Positions 31,977-33,170 of a stretch of 33,170 bases of DNA are shown in pieces. Under the pieces are notes generated by a model. That model was not told where the DNA came from. It did not search any database and saw only the letters and a program-made list of their open reading frames with translations. The position numbers were made by a program, and so were the translations under genes. Numbering within the stretch: the first letter of the stretch is position 1; every line of letters starts with the position of its first letter. Source of the DNA: Paludibacteraceae bacterium (lineage in GTDB: Bacteria > Bacteroidota > Bacteroidia > Bacteroidales > Paludibacteraceae); NCBI GenBank assembly GCA_017478725.1, contig JAFVDD010000020.1, forward strand, positions 1 through 33,170, in the 5' to 3' direction.

Positions 31977-33140
31977 ATGGCACAAGTTAAATTCGTTTTC
32001 TCACAATTGGTATCGTTTTTAGACAGGAATCACTTCAATTACCTTGTTCGCAAATACGGAGGAGATAAATATGTGAAGCACTTTTCCTGCTGGAACCAAC
32101 TTCTCGTGATGATGTTTGGTCAACTAAGCAACCGTGAAAGTATGCGTGACTTGACTACGGCCGTAGCTGCTCACAAGCGCAAGAGTTATCATCTCGGCTT
32201 TGGTAAAAATGTATCCAAAACCAACTTGGCCCACGCGAACAGCACTCGTAACTATCACATCTTTGAGGACTACGCCTACTTCCTTGTAGCACAAGCTCGT
32301 AAGAAGCGTGCGACTGATATTTTTCAGTTAGGAGGAAACGTGTACGCGTTCGACTCAACCACGATAGATCTCTGTTTGAGTGTCTTTTGGTGGGCAAAGT
32401 TCCGAAGACGTAAAGGTGGCATCAAAGTGCACACGCTATACGACATTGAGACATCTGTTCCAGCATTCTTTCATATCACGGAAGCAGCGGTGCACGACTC
32501 GAAGGCGATGAGCGTAATACCTTATGAAACAGGTTCTTACTACATTTTCGATAGAGGCTACAATAACTTTAAGCAACTCTATAGAATAGAGGAGATTGAG
32601 TCATTTTTTGTAGTCCGAGCGAAGAAAAACTTGCAGTATAAGCGTGTTAAATGGAAGCGCAGAATGCCTAAAAACGTCTTGTCAGATGCAGAAATAGAGC
32701 TCGTAGGATACTACCCTAAACAGTATTATCCAAAGCGTCTACGTCTGGTCTGCTATCACGACGATGAGCAAGATAGAGACTTTATGTTTCTCACAAATGC
32801 GATGTCGTTGAGCGCCCTCCAAGTCGCCAACTTATACAAGAACAGGTGGCAAGTAGAACTCTTTTTCAAGTGGCTGAAACAGCACTTAAAGATTAAGAAG
32901 TTTTGGGGAGCAAGCGAGAATGCTGTCCGCATACAAATCTATTGTGCGATATGTGCCTACTGCCTGGTGGCTATCGTTCAACACGATATGCAACTCGACT
33001 TGAGTACATATGAGGTACTACAGATTGTTGGGATGTCTCTCACCGATAACTCTCCTCTGCGAGACCTTCTCGATAAAACTAATTTACAAAATGTCAAAGA
33101 TCAAAATGACCACAATGGGCAATTATTAATAAATTTTTAA
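31977..33140 (+). CDS. IS4-family transposase
   Basis: The 387-aa DDE transposase looks complete. The N-terminus 'FSQLVSFLDRNHFNYLVRKYGGDKYVKHFSCWNQLLVMMFGQLSNRESMRDL' is the DUF4372-type domain of this IS group. Catalytic residues: D126 in FDSTTIDL, D192 in FDRGYNN, E294 in RWQVELFFKWLKQHLKIKKF (the YREK-type region). The start is ATG 31977, preceded by the promoter at 31925-31955. No frameshift is seen, so it may be active. Confidence 0.93.
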   Translation: MAQVKFVFSQLVSFLDRNHFNYLVRKYGGDKYVKHFSCWNQLLVMMFGQLSNRESMRDLTTAVAAHKRKSYHLGFGKNVSKTNLAHANSTRNYHIFEDYAYFLVAQARKKRATDIFQLGGNVYAFDSTTIDLCLSVFWWAKFRRRKGGIKVHTLYDIETSVPAFFHITEAAVHDSKAMSVIPYETGSYYIFDRGYNNFKQLYRIEEIESFFVVRAKKNLQYKRVKWKRRMPKNVLSDAEIELVGYYPKQYYPKRLRLVCYHDDEQDRDFMFLTNAMSLSALQVANLYKNRWQVELFFKWLKQHLKIKKFWGASENAVRIQIYCAICAYCLVAIVQHDMQLDLSTYEVLQIVGMSLTDNSPLRDLLDKTNLQNVKDQNDHNGQLLINF

Positions 33141-33142
33141 AC

Positions 33143-33162
33143 GTCCCAAATTTTTATGGGAC
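33143..33162 (+). terminator. Hairpin at the IS4 right end
   Basis: GTCCCA (33143-33148) pairs with TGGGAC (33157-33162), with an AT-rich loop. It begins two bases after the transposase stop and overlaps the right inverted repeat. There is no T-run, so the terminator role is tentative. Confidence 0.35.
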
Positions 33163-33163
33163 A
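33150..33163 (-). repeat. IS4 right inverted repeat
   Basis: Complement reads TGTCCCATAAAAAT, matching the left end in 13 of 14 positions. Confidence 0.75.
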
Positions 33164-33170
33164 CTAGTGA

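Larger units (their letters stand above)
31862..33163 (+). mobile_element. Complete IS4-family insertion sequence
   Basis: The element is bounded by imperfect inverted repeats: TGTCCCATTAAAAT at 31862-31875 and its complement TGTCCCATAAAAAT at 33150-33163 (13 of 14 matches). It holds one transposase gene. No target duplication is evident, but only 7 bp lie beyond the right end. Confidence 0.75.

Noticed and set aside
31849-33170. Target-site duplication of the IS4 element
   Set aside because: The 7 bases after the right end (CTAGTGA) do not match the bases before the left end in any register I tried; the window is too short to decide.

Overview
The window reads as chromosomal DNA from a Bacteroidota bacterium, most likely order Bacteroidales. 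Evidence: repeated promoters of the phylum-specific form TTTG/TTG-N20-TAnnTTTG, absence of strong Shine-Dalgarno sequences, Bacteroidota-restricted families (DUF4254, DUF6048-like, a GldA-like ABC protein, a TonB-receptor-like barrel, an M6 protease with a short Bacteroidales-type C-terminal tail), and a TetR-TolC-MFP-RND efflux operon. It is housekeeping and envelope DNA bounded on both sides by insertion sequences: the 3' end of an IS110-like transposase at the left edge and a complete IS4-family element at the right edge. No rRNA, tRNA or CRISPR array was recognised.

Left part (1-4190, + strand): IS110-like tail, a 530-bp gene-free stretch with a promoter and a long leader, rplU-rpmA with a strong terminator, serS, a membrane-anchored conserved protein with its own promoter, and a DUF6048-like outer-membrane-type protein. 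From 4293 to 14343 lies a very compact + strand gene chain (most junctions overlap by 1-17 nt): MlaF-type ATPase, a small secreted protein resembling an M6-protease propeptide, the M6 protease itself, exonuclease III, LptB, a kelch lipoprotein, a Wzi-family capsule protein, a DUF4254 protein, a GT9 glycosyltransferase, a Kdo/WaaP-like kinase and a GT4 glycosyltransferase. Most of these fit LPS/capsule synthesis and export and outer-membrane lipid transport.

Right part (14304-29899, - strand, read right to left): TetR regulator, TolC, periplasmic adaptor, RND pump and a PII-like protein form a drug/metal efflux operon. A bidirectional terminator follows, overlapping the promoter of a GldA-like ABC gene; then ruvB, a YjjG-like nucleotidase, grpE-dnaJ, a plug-plus-barrel outer membrane protein, a possible 45-aa ORF, and two GT4 glycosyltransferases that collide tail-to-tail with the + strand GT4. 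Beyond the efflux operon are a 477-bp gene-free region with a candidate TetR operator and short tandem arrays, a secreted two-OB-domain protein, and the IS4 element.

The most unusual features are: (i) the stand-alone propeptide-like gene coupled to the protease; (ii) short imperfect repeat arrays in many intergenic gaps that seem to begin at, or copy, the adjacent stop or start codon context, with one 18-nt repeat also lying in frame inside tolC; (iii) terminators fused with promoters so that the T-tract lies between -33 and -7; (iv) the candidate TetR operator; and (v) a coupled 45-aa ORF. All calls come from reading the sequence and from family knowledge; no database search was run.
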